A stretch of 16,612 nucleotides of DNA from CAMEON01 sp045128275 (GTDB lineage Bacteria > Bacillota > Clostridia > Oscillospirales > CAG-272). The DNA lies in contig JBGVRH010000029.1 in NCBI GenBank assembly GCA_045128275.1, positions 1 through 16,612 of the forward strand, in the 5' to 3' direction. Positions within the stretch are counted from its first letter, which is position 1, and each line of letters starts with the position of its first letter. Position numbers and translations under genes: made by a program. Below, in pieces: positions 1 through 7,177 of the stretch. The notes below the pieces were generated by a model. It had not been told where the DNA came from. It worked only from the letters and a program-made list of their open reading frames with translations, and did not search any database.

Positions 1-8
1 GTAAACAT
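1..8 (-). CDS. possible start of a gene running off the left edge
   Basis: On the minus strand an ATG at 8–6 is preceded by AAGAAAGAGG at 22–13, a plausible ribosome binding site about four bases upstream. Only ATG-TTT and two more bases lie inside the window, so nothing can be said about the product. It would be the next gene downstream of the GH28-like gene in the same direction. The call rests only on the ribosome binding site and the start codon and could be chance. Confidence 0.3.
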
Positions 9-29
9 CGGTTCCTCTTTCTTGGCTTG

Positions 30-45
30 TCACAATGCAATGTGA
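30..45. promoter_or_regulatory. operator-like inverted repeat TCACA-N6-TGTGA
   Basis: The sequence TCACAATGCAATGTGA is an inverted repeat with 5-bp arms and a 6-base centre. It lies just upstream of the putative left-edge gene start on the minus strand. It could be a protein-binding site for a dimeric regulator or a small hairpin in a leader. No regulator can be named, and a short symmetric site of this kind could occur by chance. Confidence 0.25.
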
Positions 46-74
46 GGCCGTTGTAATGTATTTTTTGGAGAACG

Positions 75-129
75 AGGGGCTCTGCCCCTGTCCCCCGCTT
101 AAGGGACTTCTTGTAAGAAGTCCCTTAAG
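75..129. repeat. double hairpin intergenic repeat downstream of the GH28-like gene
   Basis: Two perfect hairpins stand side by side. The first is AGGGGC/GCCCCT (75–80 and 84–89) with a 3-base loop. The second is a 15-bp palindrome, CTTAAGGGACTTCTT (98–112), facing its exact complement at 115–129 with only two bases between. Neither is followed by a good T-run on either strand: a T-run lies before the first hairpin on the plus strand, and the second is followed by mixed AT-rich sequence. It may slow RNA polymerase or protect the 3' end of the GH28-like mRNA. It more resembles a mobile intergenic repeat of gut Clostridia than a standard terminator. Confidence 0.55.
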
Positions 130-151
130 GATCTTCAAGAATTTTAAAAAA

Positions 152-1645
152 TCAGATAAACTGAATATCCGAGACGAACTCATTCACATTCCACTCGATC
201 TCGTCCTTCTCCAGCTTCACGCCGTCGCGGTAAATACCATCCATGGTCATATCCTTGACAGTATGCGCCTCATCCACACCCACGATCCATACGGCTGGCT
301 TGGGCACGTCCCCATCGGTGAGGATCCGGATATTACGGAAGGTGATATCGTGGATGCACCCGTTCAGCCCGTCCTTGGCAAACAGCCCCGAGCGGAAGAT
401 GGGGGCGGCCAACAGGTACGGGTGGCGGACAGGGGTGGCGGGGGCGAAGGGGGCGGTCATGTCGGTCTGGAGGGTATCGGGAAGCTGGTATTTCGTGTAC
501 TCACAGCGGATATCCTCGAAGGTCACGCCGTAGATCTCGGCGCGGTTGTGGTGCTGGATGTCGCAGAAAACGGTGGAGCCGTGGATGCAGTCGCAGTTAC
601 GGAAGAGAATATCGTGGTAGGCGGGGGCGTTGGTCTCCGCGCCGATCTCCAGATTCCGTCCCCAGTCGCACCAGGTCACGCAGTTCTCCACGAGGATGTT
701 CTCCATGTCCCACTCGTCCCAGCCCGCGATGCCCTTGAGGACGATGCAATCGTCGAAGTCGCGGAGGAAACAGTTCCGGATCACGGTGTTGCGGCAATTG
801 AACAGGTCGATACCGTCGGCGTTGTACCGCCACATACCGATGGTCTTGATGTTGTCGATGACCATATCCTCGCACTGGGCGGGAATGAGGGCGAAGGTGG
901 AGGCATCCCGCAGGGTCACCCCCTCCACGCGGATATGTTTGCATCGGTAGAAGCGGAGGATGCCGTCCAGCACCCGGATCTCTTTCAGATAGGAGAAGAA
1001 TGCCTCCCGCTCCGTGGGGATAGGGCCGTAGTAGTTCAGGGGCAACAGGTTATCGCCGCTGACCCGCTTCTCGCGGCTTCCGTCGATGGTGCCATAGCCG
1101 CAGACCGTGATATTCTCGGCATCCAACGCAATGAAGGAGCCGTAGATCACGGCATCGCGGTCAATGATGACCGTGGTATCCGAGAACAGCTCCACGCGGC
1201 CGATCTCATGGACACCCGCGCCGTAGCGGAGAACCGTCCCGGCACCTTTTGCGTAAGCCTCAAAATCGGTTACAGGATCGAAGAAAATATGCAGAGCCGC
1301 ATGGAAGCCGTCGGCCTCTACAGTGTACGCACCGGGGATGGTGAGGGTCAGGGTGGCGGTACTTCCCTGCACCTGGGCGGCGATCCCCTTGGACAGGGGG
1401 CGCACCAGCACCTCGGCGGGGGGAGTCTCGTAGGTGATCGTGACCGTCACGGCCTCGTCGGCGGAAAAGGACAGGACGGGAGCAAGCTCGGTCTGGTCAA
1501 GGGGTCTCTGCATCCCCGGCCAGGGGGTGTTGTAGGGCATAGCCGACACGCGGGCGGCGGGAGTTTTCACAGGGGTGCCGTTGACCGAGACCGAGATCCT
1601 GGTGTAAAGAGCCTCGCTCGCGGGGGGATTGGTCAGAATGAGCAT
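152..1645 (-). CDS. GH28-like right-handed beta-helix glycosidase
   Basis: This 497-aa protein has the layout of the polygalacturonase-like clan GH-N. An N-terminal beta-sandwich-like part (about residues 1–125) is followed by a parallel beta-helix (about 140–450) made of short turns such as RNTVIRNCFL and NILVENCVTW. The GH28 hallmark acids are visible: NADGID at 275–280 (family NTD) and FDDC at 297–300 (family DD). The usual GHG/SHG histidine motif is not obvious; the equivalent stretch reads WGRNLEIGAET near 328–338. No signal peptide is seen, so a cytoplasmic enzyme acting on imported oligosaccharides is likely; the substrate cannot be told. The start at 1645 is chosen because AAAGGAG lies about 12 bases upstream; an in-frame ATG 84 bases earlier falls in the repeat-rich spacer. 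It is the last complete gene of the leftward directon. Confidence 0.8.
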   Translation of the reverse strand: MLILTNPPASEALYTRISVSVNGTPVKTPAARVSAMPYNTPWPGMQRPLDQTELAPVLSFSADEAVTVTITYETPPAEVLVRPLSKGIAAQVQGSTATLTLTIPGAYTVEADGFHAALHIFFDPVTDFEAYAKGAGTVLRYGAGVHEIGRVELFSDTTVIIDRDAVIYGSFIALDAENITVCGYGTIDGSREKRVSGDNLLPLNYYGPIPTEREAFFSYLKEIRVLDGILRFYRCKHIRVEGVTLRDASTFALIPAQCEDMVIDNIKTIGMWRYNADGIDLFNCRNTVIRNCFLRDFDDCIVLKGIAGWDEWDMENILVENCVTWCDWGRNLEIGAETNAPAYHDILFRNCDCIHGSTVFCDIQHHNRAEIYGVTFEDIRCEYTKYQLPDTLQTDMTAPFAPATPVRHPYLLAAPIFRSGLFAKDGLNGCIHDITFRNIRILTDGDVPKPAVWIVGVDEAHTVKDMTMDGIYRDGVKLEKDEIEWNVNEFVSDIQFI

Positions 1646-1671
1646 AAGGGTACGGCTCCTTTCTTTATGGC

Positions 1672-1800
1672 AAGATACAGGATACGCGCCGAGCAAGCCT
1701 GAGCAAAGCTCGACTGATACAGAATACAAGACAGAAAACGAGAGTTGACACAGGGGGTGTCGCTATCTTGTATCTCGTATCTTGTATCTTTGTATCTTTT
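1672..1800. repeat. inverted and tandem repeat cluster between mutL and the GH28-like gene
   Basis: The 156-bp spacer is almost all repeats. AAGATACAGGATACG (1672–1686) is matched in inverted orientation by CGTATCTTGTATCTT (1776–1790), 14 of 15 bases. The right arm is embedded in a run of five near-identical units, TATCTTG, TATCTCG, TATCTTG, TATCTTTG and TATCTTTT (1764–1800), ending one base before the mutL stop codon. Between the arms are smaller hairpins: GAGC-AAA-GCTC and GACAC-AGGGG-GTGTC (1747–1761). A mutL transcript could fold this into a long stem. No T-run typical of a terminator and no clear promoter were found. Confidence 0.65.
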
Positions 1801-1801
1801 G

Positions 1802-4039
1802 TCAGCATCTCTCAAACTGATGATCGATATTCCTCTTCTTCATCTCCATAGCCACAGGCCGACCGTGGGGACAGAAGGTGATATCGGGGATCTCCATGAG
1901 CTTGTCCACCAGCCATTGGATATGCTCGGGGGGATAGTCCCGTCCCGCCTTGATGGCGGCCTTGCAGGAGGCTTGGTAGAGGGCTTTTTCAAAGAGGATA
2001 TCGCGGGTGAGCTTGGCGGTGTTCACCCCGCTCTTGAGCTGCTCGGCGATGGTGGCCAGCATATCGGGGACGGCCCCCGACTCGATGCCGCTGGGAATGC
2101 CGTCCACGCGGACGGTGTTGCGGAGGCAGGAGTAGGAGAAGCCCACGGCCTGAAGCTCCTGTCGGTAGGTGTCCAGAAGCCCCACCTCCTCGCTCATGAG
2201 CATGATCTCCATGGGCAGCAGGAGGAGCTGGGACTCCACCGCCTTATCCTTCATGTTGGCCTTGAGCTGCTCGAAAATGATGCGCTCATGGGCGGCGTGC
2301 TTGTCGATGAGAAGCATGCGATCCCCCTGCTCCACGATGACGTAGGAGTGGAAGACCTCACCCACCATGCGGTAGGGGACGGTTGCCGTCACGGACTCCT
2401 GCGCGGGAGCGGGGAAGTCGGTGGGGACGGGGGCATGGGGACGGATGGGAGGGGCGGGGAATTCCTCGGCGGTTGCGGAAGGGGAAGCCTCCACGGGGAC
2501 GGGACAGTCGGGGACGCCTGTCCCTACGGGGGCGGGGGTATCCTCCACGGGGGGAGTCTTCGTGACCGTATCCGTCACAGGGGCGGCGGGGATCTCCTCG
2601 GCGGGACGGGCGGGGGTGCCGCTCACAGGCTCCTCGGGAGGGGGCACGTCACCGAACAGGGCCTTGGCCTCGGCCTCGTAGAGATCCATGGGGATCTCCT
2701 CGGCGGGGGGCGGGTTCATGGGGGCGGGGGATGCCTTGACGGGAGCCGCGGGAGGCGGGGTCACGGGCGTGACCGCAGGCTGGGCGCTTCCCTGTCCCTT
2801 CTTATTGCGGTTTACGTAGTAGTTGATGTAATCCTCGGCGGTGATGCGCTCCTGGGGAGGATGCACCGTGGTCTTGGGGGTGAGATCCACCTTGTCGGCG
2901 GGCTTGGATACGGGGTTCATATCCATAGCCACCTGCCGCTTGCCCAGGGACTCGGGACGGCTGGTCTCGATGGGGGTGGTCATATCCGACACCCGACCGC
3001 CGCCGGGGGCGATGGGCTTCTTCTCGGGGGCGGCAAACTCGGGACGGGTGATATTCTGCTCCAGAGCCTGGCGGACGGCATAGTAGACCGCCTCGAAGAC
3101 GGGCTTTTCGTTGGAGAACTTCACCTCCAGCTTGGCGGGGTGGACGTTGACGTCCACGCGGGCGGGGTTGAGGTGAATATTCATGACACAGCAAGGATAT
3201 TTTTCGGGGGGAATGTAGGAGGTGAAGGCCTGCTCCAGGGCGGCCTGGGCGGTGCGGCTGCGGACGAAACGGTTGTTGATGAAGAAGTTCTGACCGTTGC
3301 GGTTGGCCTTGACGTTGTCCGAGCGGCCGATGAAGCCCGTGATGCGGATGCCCTCATGCTCGCTGTCCAGAGGCAGGAGGCGGGAGGCGAAGTCCTTGCC
3401 GAAGACCGCCCAGATGGCGGACTTGAGCTGACCGTCCCCCGCAGTCTCCAGCTTGGTCACACCGTCTACGATGAGGCGGACGCTGATCTCGGGGTGAGAC
3501 AGAGCCACCCGCTCCACGTTGGCGGAGACCGCCATGGACTCGGTGGCATCCCGCTTCAAAAACTTGCGGCGGGCGGGGACGTTGGAGAAAAGGTTCTCCA
3601 CAATGATGGTGGTGCCGTCGCGGCAGCCCCGCTCGGAGATGCCCACCATCTGACCGCCCTTGATCTCCAGCATAGCGCCCATCTCGTCCTCGCGGCGCTT
3701 GGATAGGATGCGCATATCCGAGACGGAAGAAATGGCGGCCAGAGCCTCACCGCGGAAGCCCAGGGTCAGAATGCCGTCCAGATCCTCGGCGTTGCGGATC
3801 TTACTGGTGGCGTGACGGCGGATGGCCATGGGCAGATCCTCGGCAGACATACCGCACCCGTCGTCGGTGACCCGCATGAAGGTCACGCCGCCGTTCTGGA
3901 TCTCCACGGTGACGTTTTTCGCCCCCGCGTCGATGGAGTTCTCCATCATCTCCTTGATGGCGGAGGCAGGCCGATCCACCACCTCACCCGCGGCGATGAG
4001 GTTGGCGACCTCGAAGGATAGGACTTGGATATTACCCAT
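1802..4039 (-). CDS. mutL: DNA mismatch repair protein MutL (endonuclease type)
   Basis: MutL (745 aa) couples mismatch recognition by MutS to strand incision. The N-terminal GHKL ATPase shows the expected motifs: AGEVVDRPASAIKEMMENSIDAGAK (written here as two parts, AGEVVDRPAS and KEMMENSIDAGAK, residues 17–41), DDGCGM (59–64), RHATSKI (75–81) and LGFRGEALAAI (93–103). The C-terminal half has the nicking-endonuclease motif D-K-H-A-A-H-E-R-I-I-F-E (579–590), SCKAAIKAG (691–699) and CPHGRP (723–728). A candidate clamp-binding motif QLLLLP is at 604–609. Between the halves is an unusually long Pro/Ala/Glu/Thr linker (about 335–550). The start is placed at 4039, where GAAAGGAAA precedes the ATG; it overlaps the upstream gene by eight bases, pointing to translational coupling. 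It lies in the same directon as mutS but is separated from it by three genes. Confidence 0.97.
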   Translation of the reverse strand: MGNIQVLSFEVANLIAAGEVVDRPASAIKEMMENSIDAGAKNVTVEIQNGGVTFMRVTDDGCGMSAEDLPMAIRRHATSKIRNAEDLDGILTLGFRGEALAAISSVSDMRILSKRREDEMGAMLEIKGGQMVGISERGCRDGTTIIVENLFSNVPARRKFLKRDATESMAVSANVERVALSHPEISVRLIVDGVTKLETAGDGQLKSAIWAVFGKDFASRLLPLDSEHEGIRITGFIGRSDNVKANRNGQNFFINNRFVRSRTAQAALEQAFTSYIPPEKYPCCVMNIHLNPARVDVNVHPAKLEVKFSNEKPVFEAVYYAVRQALEQNITRPEFAAPEKKPIAPGGGRVSDMTTPIETSRPESLGKRQVAMDMNPVSKPADKVDLTPKTTVHPPQERITAEDYINYYVNRNKKGQGSAQPAVTPVTPPPAAPVKASPAPMNPPPAEEIPMDLYEAEAKALFGDVPPPEEPVSGTPARPAEEIPAAPVTDTVTKTPPVEDTPAPVGTGVPDCPVPVEASPSATAEEFPAPPIRPHAPVPTDFPAPAQESVTATVPYRMVGEVFHSYVIVEQGDRMLLIDKHAAHERIIFEQLKANMKDKAVESQLLLLPMEIMLMSEEVGLLDTYRQELQAVGFSYSCLRNTVRVDGIPSGIESGAVPDMLATIAEQLKSGVNTAKLTRDILFEKALYQASCKAAIKAGRDYPPEHIQWLVDKLMEIPDITFCPHGRPVAMEMKKRNIDHQFERC
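2501..2524. repeat. palindromic repeat inside the mutL linker coding sequence
   Basis: GGGACAG (2501–2507) and CTGTCCC (2518–2524) form a perfect 7-bp stem. The 10-base centre has a further CG/CG pairing after one mismatch. In the reading frame of mutL it encodes part of the linker around GTGVPDCPVP (residues 506–515). Its shape resembles short palindromes I associate with intergenic repeats in gut Clostridia, which suggests a repeat inserted in frame where the protein tolerates it. Chance symmetry in GC-rich linker sequence is the alternative. Confidence 0.4.
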
Positions 4040-4436
4040 GGCGTTTTCCTTTCTTGAATAATGAGAAAATAGAGGGACGAGCCTTGGTCTCACCGACCAT
4101 ACCGAAATAGTGCTTGGTCTCGGTGACAAACGCTTCGGTCAGCTCGTGACGATCGCCGCCCTGTTTCAGACTGTCGATCCATGCGCCGTCCACCATGCCC
4201 CCCGCGTCGAAGCTCACGTCATACTTGGCGGACTCCAAAAGAGGAATATCCTCGGTGTCGGCCATGCAGAACAGATAGCCGCACAGCACGCGCAGGTAGG
4301 TATGCCCGTCCGAGCCGTTTTCCTTTAGATTCTTGATCTCATCCCGAAGCAGAGCTATGATCTCGGCTTTGTCGATGGTTTGAAAATCAAAGCCGTATTT
4401 CAAAACAAACTGTTCAGCGCGGGCTTCGTCGGACAT
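4032..4436 (-). CDS. hypothetical protein, 134 aa, coupled to mutL
   Basis: I do not recognise this protein with confidence. It is soluble, with no signal peptide or membrane segment. Residues 46–78 contain the stretch LRVLCGYLFCMADTED followed by IPLLESAKYDVSFD, which reads like a conserved helix-turn core of small uncharacterised bacterial proteins. The C-terminus is basic (KARPSIFSLFKKGKRHG, 118–134). AGAAAGGAG precedes the ATG by about six bases, supporting the start. The stop overlaps the mutL start by eight bases (ATGGGTAA), so ribosomes may pass directly from this gene to mutL. The region is less GC-rich than mutL and mutS. Nothing shows a role in repair. Confidence 0.75.
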   Translation of the reverse strand: MSDEARAEQFVLKYGFDFQTIDKAEIIALLRDEIKNLKENGSDGHTYLRVLCGYLFCMADTEDIPLLESAKYDVSFDAGGMVDGAWIDSLKQGGDRHELTEAFVTETKHYFGMVGETKARPSIFSLFKKGKRHG

Positions 4437-4484
4437 GGCAGGCTCCTTTCTATGGTTTGTATACCGAAACTCAAAAAATGCAGT

Positions 4485-5189
4485 TCAAACAAAGCGAAAC
4501 GGATTCTCGATCCCGTTGACTCCGAACATACGACACGCTCCTCGCCACATAGCCCTCGCATGGATGCGGTCATGCCAAATAAAACGGCGGAGCATTTTGC
4601 GCACCGACCAATACTCGCCGTAGCTTCCCTCGGCGGCGGGCATATGCAGGAAATCCGGGTGTGCCTCCAGCGCTTCAAAGCCTCGGCGGCGGCACGCCAA
4701 AATATCCCCCTCGTTGTCGGCCTCAATACCGATCTCTCCGAAGTAGTAGGCGTTGACACTCTTGGTGTGCCCGTACATCTCGCGGGCGGTATGGGGAACT
4801 TGACCGTAAAAGGTCTTTCGGATGGGAGACAGACCCGCATCCTTGTCGAGGATAGACTCGTACAGAGCCAGAAAATCCTTGGCGGAGCGCAGGGCGAGGG
4901 TTTTCAGCACCTCGTATTCCTCCCTCGTCAAGGGAGCCTTTTCACTGTCAAAAATGGCATCGGAATCAGCGTCGCGGATATCCAGCTCGGATTCCTTTTC
5001 CTCGGCGATCACAATTTCGATCAGATCGGGGACGGGATCCCCCTTCCACGCGAGATAGGACTTGATCTCGGCGGGCATTTTGGTGATCGCTACGGAAAGG
5101 CTCTCTCCCCGCGTAAACGCGCCGGGGAGATCAACGGCGTACAAAAGGGTATCGCCTCGGTTATGCTCCCAAAAGCATGGTATTTTCAT
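4485..5189 (-). CDS. HicB-like/DinB-like metalloprotein
   Basis: This 234-aa protein seems to have two parts. Residues 1–50 resemble the HicB fold: LLYAVDLPGAFTRGESL (15–31) followed by AITKMPAEIKSYL. The rest (about 85–220) looks like a DinB-type four-helix bundle, with REMYGHT (135–141 region, His141) and FIWHDRIHARAMWR (203–216) giving H206-x3-H210; together these make the usual three-histidine metal site. DinB-like proteins include metal-dependent thiol transferases and damage-induced proteins of unknown function, so no reaction is assigned. AAGGAG precedes the ATG, and this site overlaps the TAA of the upstream glycosidase, nine bases away, indicating translational coupling. Base composition is lower in GC than in the flanking repair genes, in line with later acquisition. 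Confidence 0.75.
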   Translation of the reverse strand: MKIPCFWEHNRGDTLLYAVDLPGAFTRGESLSVAITKMPAEIKSYLAWKGDPVPDLIEIVIAEEKESELDIRDADSDAIFDSEKAPLTREEYEVLKTLALRSAKDFLALYESILDKDAGLSPIRKTFYGQVPHTAREMYGHTKSVNAYYFGEIGIEADNEGDILACRRRGFEALEAHPDFLHMPAAEGSYGEYWSVRKMLRRFIWHDRIHARAMWRGACRMFGVNGIENPFRFV

Positions 5190-5198
5190 GGTAGCTCC

Positions 5199-7154
5199 TT
5201 AAAAAGTGACGGTCACCCGCCCGTGGCACTCCCCCTCGTAGGTCTTCCCGCTCTCGGTGGCAAGCCGCCACTTCCCCGCCTCGATACGCAGATCAAAGAC
5301 CTCACCGAAGGCATGGATATGGGTCAGCGCAAACCGCCCCAGATCCTCGGGGATGATCGTGTTGAAGGAGAACCTACGGAAGCCCAGGGGCTGTACCGCC
5401 AGGATGCCCTCGGTAATGATCTGACAGAAGAGGGCGCTCTCGGCGCTCAGATGCCGCTGGCCGCCCTCGGGGTAGGCCTCCACGGCGTAGGGGACGTGAT
5501 CGCCCAGCAGTCGCTTCTCGCAGTAGTCAAAGAGGTAGTCGGTGGCGGTCTTGCGGAGGGCTTTTCCCGCCTCGGGGTCAGTCTCGGAGAGGATCACGGC
5601 GGCGCGGTACATCCCCCGCAGGCCATAGAGGGTGGAGCGATCCCACGCCACGGCGGTGCCCTCCTCGGAGAGCTGTCCCGCCTCGCTGTAGAGGTAGGGG
5701 GAGGTGATGGCCTCCGCCGTACCCTTCGCGTGGGTGGCGATATCCATGCAGAGGGGGAGGCAGATCCAGGAGCGGAGGGTGGTATTTCCGTCGTAGTATT
5801 TGTAGGTATCAAAGCCGTGGACCTCACCCGTGAAGTAGGCTTCGGTCTCCGCCTCGATGGTGGCGGCGGCTCTACGGTAGGTCTCGGCCAGATGAGGCTC
5901 CCCCATCTCGTCGGCCAGGGCCGCGGCGGTGCGGAAGCCCCCCAGGGCCAGCATATTGGTGGAGAGATTGATCTGCCCCGCGGGGAGTCTGCCCTCCAGC
6001 TCGTCGGAGTCCGAGGAGATCAAGCCCCTATGGATGGGGTTATCCATTTTGCGCAGGTTATACTCAGCGCACCATTGGATGGCCCTCCAGAGGGCGTTAC
6101 CCTCCCCCAGCCGACCGCTGACGAGGGCGTAGCGGGTGGCACCGAAGAGGTACATGGCGGCGTCGCCTCTGTCTCCCGCGCCGTTCCAATAGTCCAGCCC
6201 CTCGGCGATGATGGAGGAGGGGATGGGCTCGTAACGGTCGTCCATGTGGGGGTAGTACCACGCGTAGGCGTTGTAGGCGGCGTTCAGCTGAAGCTCGTCC
6301 CCCGTCCACGCCTGCCACGGCCCCGCGTACTCGGCCTGATCGTTGCACCAGACGGCGGCGTAGTAGGAGGTGCCGCCGGGGGAGTGGACGTCACCGTTCC
6401 GAGTGCGGAAGATGCTCTCACCCGCGCGGAGCTTGGCAAAGTGGAACATGGTGTCGAGGGTGGGGCTTTCGGTGGTGAGGGTGAGGGGGGTGGTGAGGGC
6501 GTTTACGCGGTTCGCGCGGGCCTGCCATTCTTCACCCACATCCACCGTAAGGGTTGGCTTATGAGCCAGACGGGCGGTGTAACAAACGGACAGAACGGCA
6601 TGACCGTCAGCCTCCACCACACCGTTTTCGGGGGCTTCCCACGCCATGCTCCTCTCCACAATATTGATGCCGTGGGGGCCGCGCACACGGTAGATCTCGG
6701 TGGGACTTTTATCGAAAGTTTCCACCTTCATAGCAGCGTTTCCGTCGTTGACAAGAGTCACGGTTTCGCAAAAGGCGGCGTGATCGGGACTTGGGTACAA
6801 GCGGCGGATCACCATAAAGCTCTCGTAGCGGCCATAGACCGTAATGGTGCCGTCACAAAGCTCGACGCACTCCACATCCTCGCGGACAGGCTTTCCGTCG
6901 GCGCGAATCACCGGCACAAGCTCCTCGGGGACATCGCATTGCAGGCTCCCGTGTGTATTATTCGGAAAGATACGGAGCATGGGGAACACCAGATGGCGGT
7001 GGAGAAATAGCTTTCCGTCCTTAATACCGTACGTAATAACGGCAGAGGAATAAAGCCCGCTCATTTCAATGAAGTCGGTATGATCCTCGGGGTGCTTGTT
7101 GCAATCCCAGACCAATACGGTGTTGTTTCGCACAATGCTCCAACGGCTTGCCAC
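5199..7154 (-). CDS. six-hairpin (alpha/alpha)6-barrel glycosidase
   Basis: A 651-aa protein with the layout of six-hairpin glycosidases: an N-terminal beta-sandwich (about 1–225), a helical barrel (about 230–590) and a C-terminal beta-region (about 590–651). Barrel features include YYAAVWCNDQAEYAGPWQAW (264–283), SDSDELEGRLPAGQINLSTN (381–400), AWDRSTLYGLRGMYRAA (503–519) and SAESALFCQIITEGILAVQP (570–589). Exact family (GH78-like, GH63-like or other) and substrate cannot be fixed. No signal peptide is seen, so a cytoplasmic role on imported glycans is likely. The start is GTG at 7154 with a strong AGGAGG eight bases upstream. It begins 23 bases after the mutS stop and is tightly followed by the DinB-like gene, so it sits inside the mutS–mutL transcription unit. 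Confidence 0.82.
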   Translation of the reverse strand: MASRWSIVRNNTVLVWDCNKHPEDHTDFIEMSGLYSSAVITYGIKDGKLFLHRHLVFPMLRIFPNNTHGSLQCDVPEELVPVIRADGKPVREDVECVELCDGTITVYGRYESFMVIRRLYPSPDHAAFCETVTLVNDGNAAMKVETFDKSPTEIYRVRGPHGINIVERSMAWEAPENGVVEADGHAVLSVCYTARLAHKPTLTVDVGEEWQARANRVNALTTPLTLTTESPTLDTMFHFAKLRAGESIFRTRNGDVHSPGGTSYYAAVWCNDQAEYAGPWQAWTGDELQLNAAYNAYAWYYPHMDDRYEPIPSSIIAEGLDYWNGAGDRGDAAMYLFGATRYALVSGRLGEGNALWRAIQWCAEYNLRKMDNPIHRGLISSDSDELEGRLPAGQINLSTNMLALGGFRTAAALADEMGEPHLAETYRRAAATIEAETEAYFTGEVHGFDTYKYYDGNTTLRSWICLPLCMDIATHAKGTAEAITSPYLYSEAGQLSEEGTAVAWDRSTLYGLRGMYRAAVILSETDPEAGKALRKTATDYLFDYCEKRLLGDHVPYAVEAYPEGGQRHLSAESALFCQIITEGILAVQPLGFRRFSFNTIIPEDLGRFALTHIHAFGEVFDLRIEAGKWRLATESGKTYEGECHGRVTVTF

Positions 7155-7177
7155 GGTAGTTCCCTCCTATCCGAAAA

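Noticed and set aside
35..1702. A 555-codon plus-strand frame opposite the GH28-like gene
   Set aside because: No ribosome binding site or domain, and it runs through the intergenic hairpins.
1745..3706. A 653-codon plus-strand frame opposite mutL
   Set aside because: Mirror frame of a well supported gene. The translation is a Gly/His/Leu-rich string with no recognisable fold or ribosome binding site.
4040..4129. Extended N-terminus of MutL starting at 4129
   Set aside because: The extra 30 residues are not MutL-like and overlap the 134-aa gene. The start at 4039 has a ribosome binding site and the family N-terminus.
4380..7010. An 876-codon open frame on the plus strand opposite the glycosidase and DinB-like genes
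   Set aside because: It is antisense to genes with clear motifs and ribosome binding sites. Its translation is rich in Gly, Val, His and Asp with no domain, as expected of a mirror frame in GC-rich DNA.
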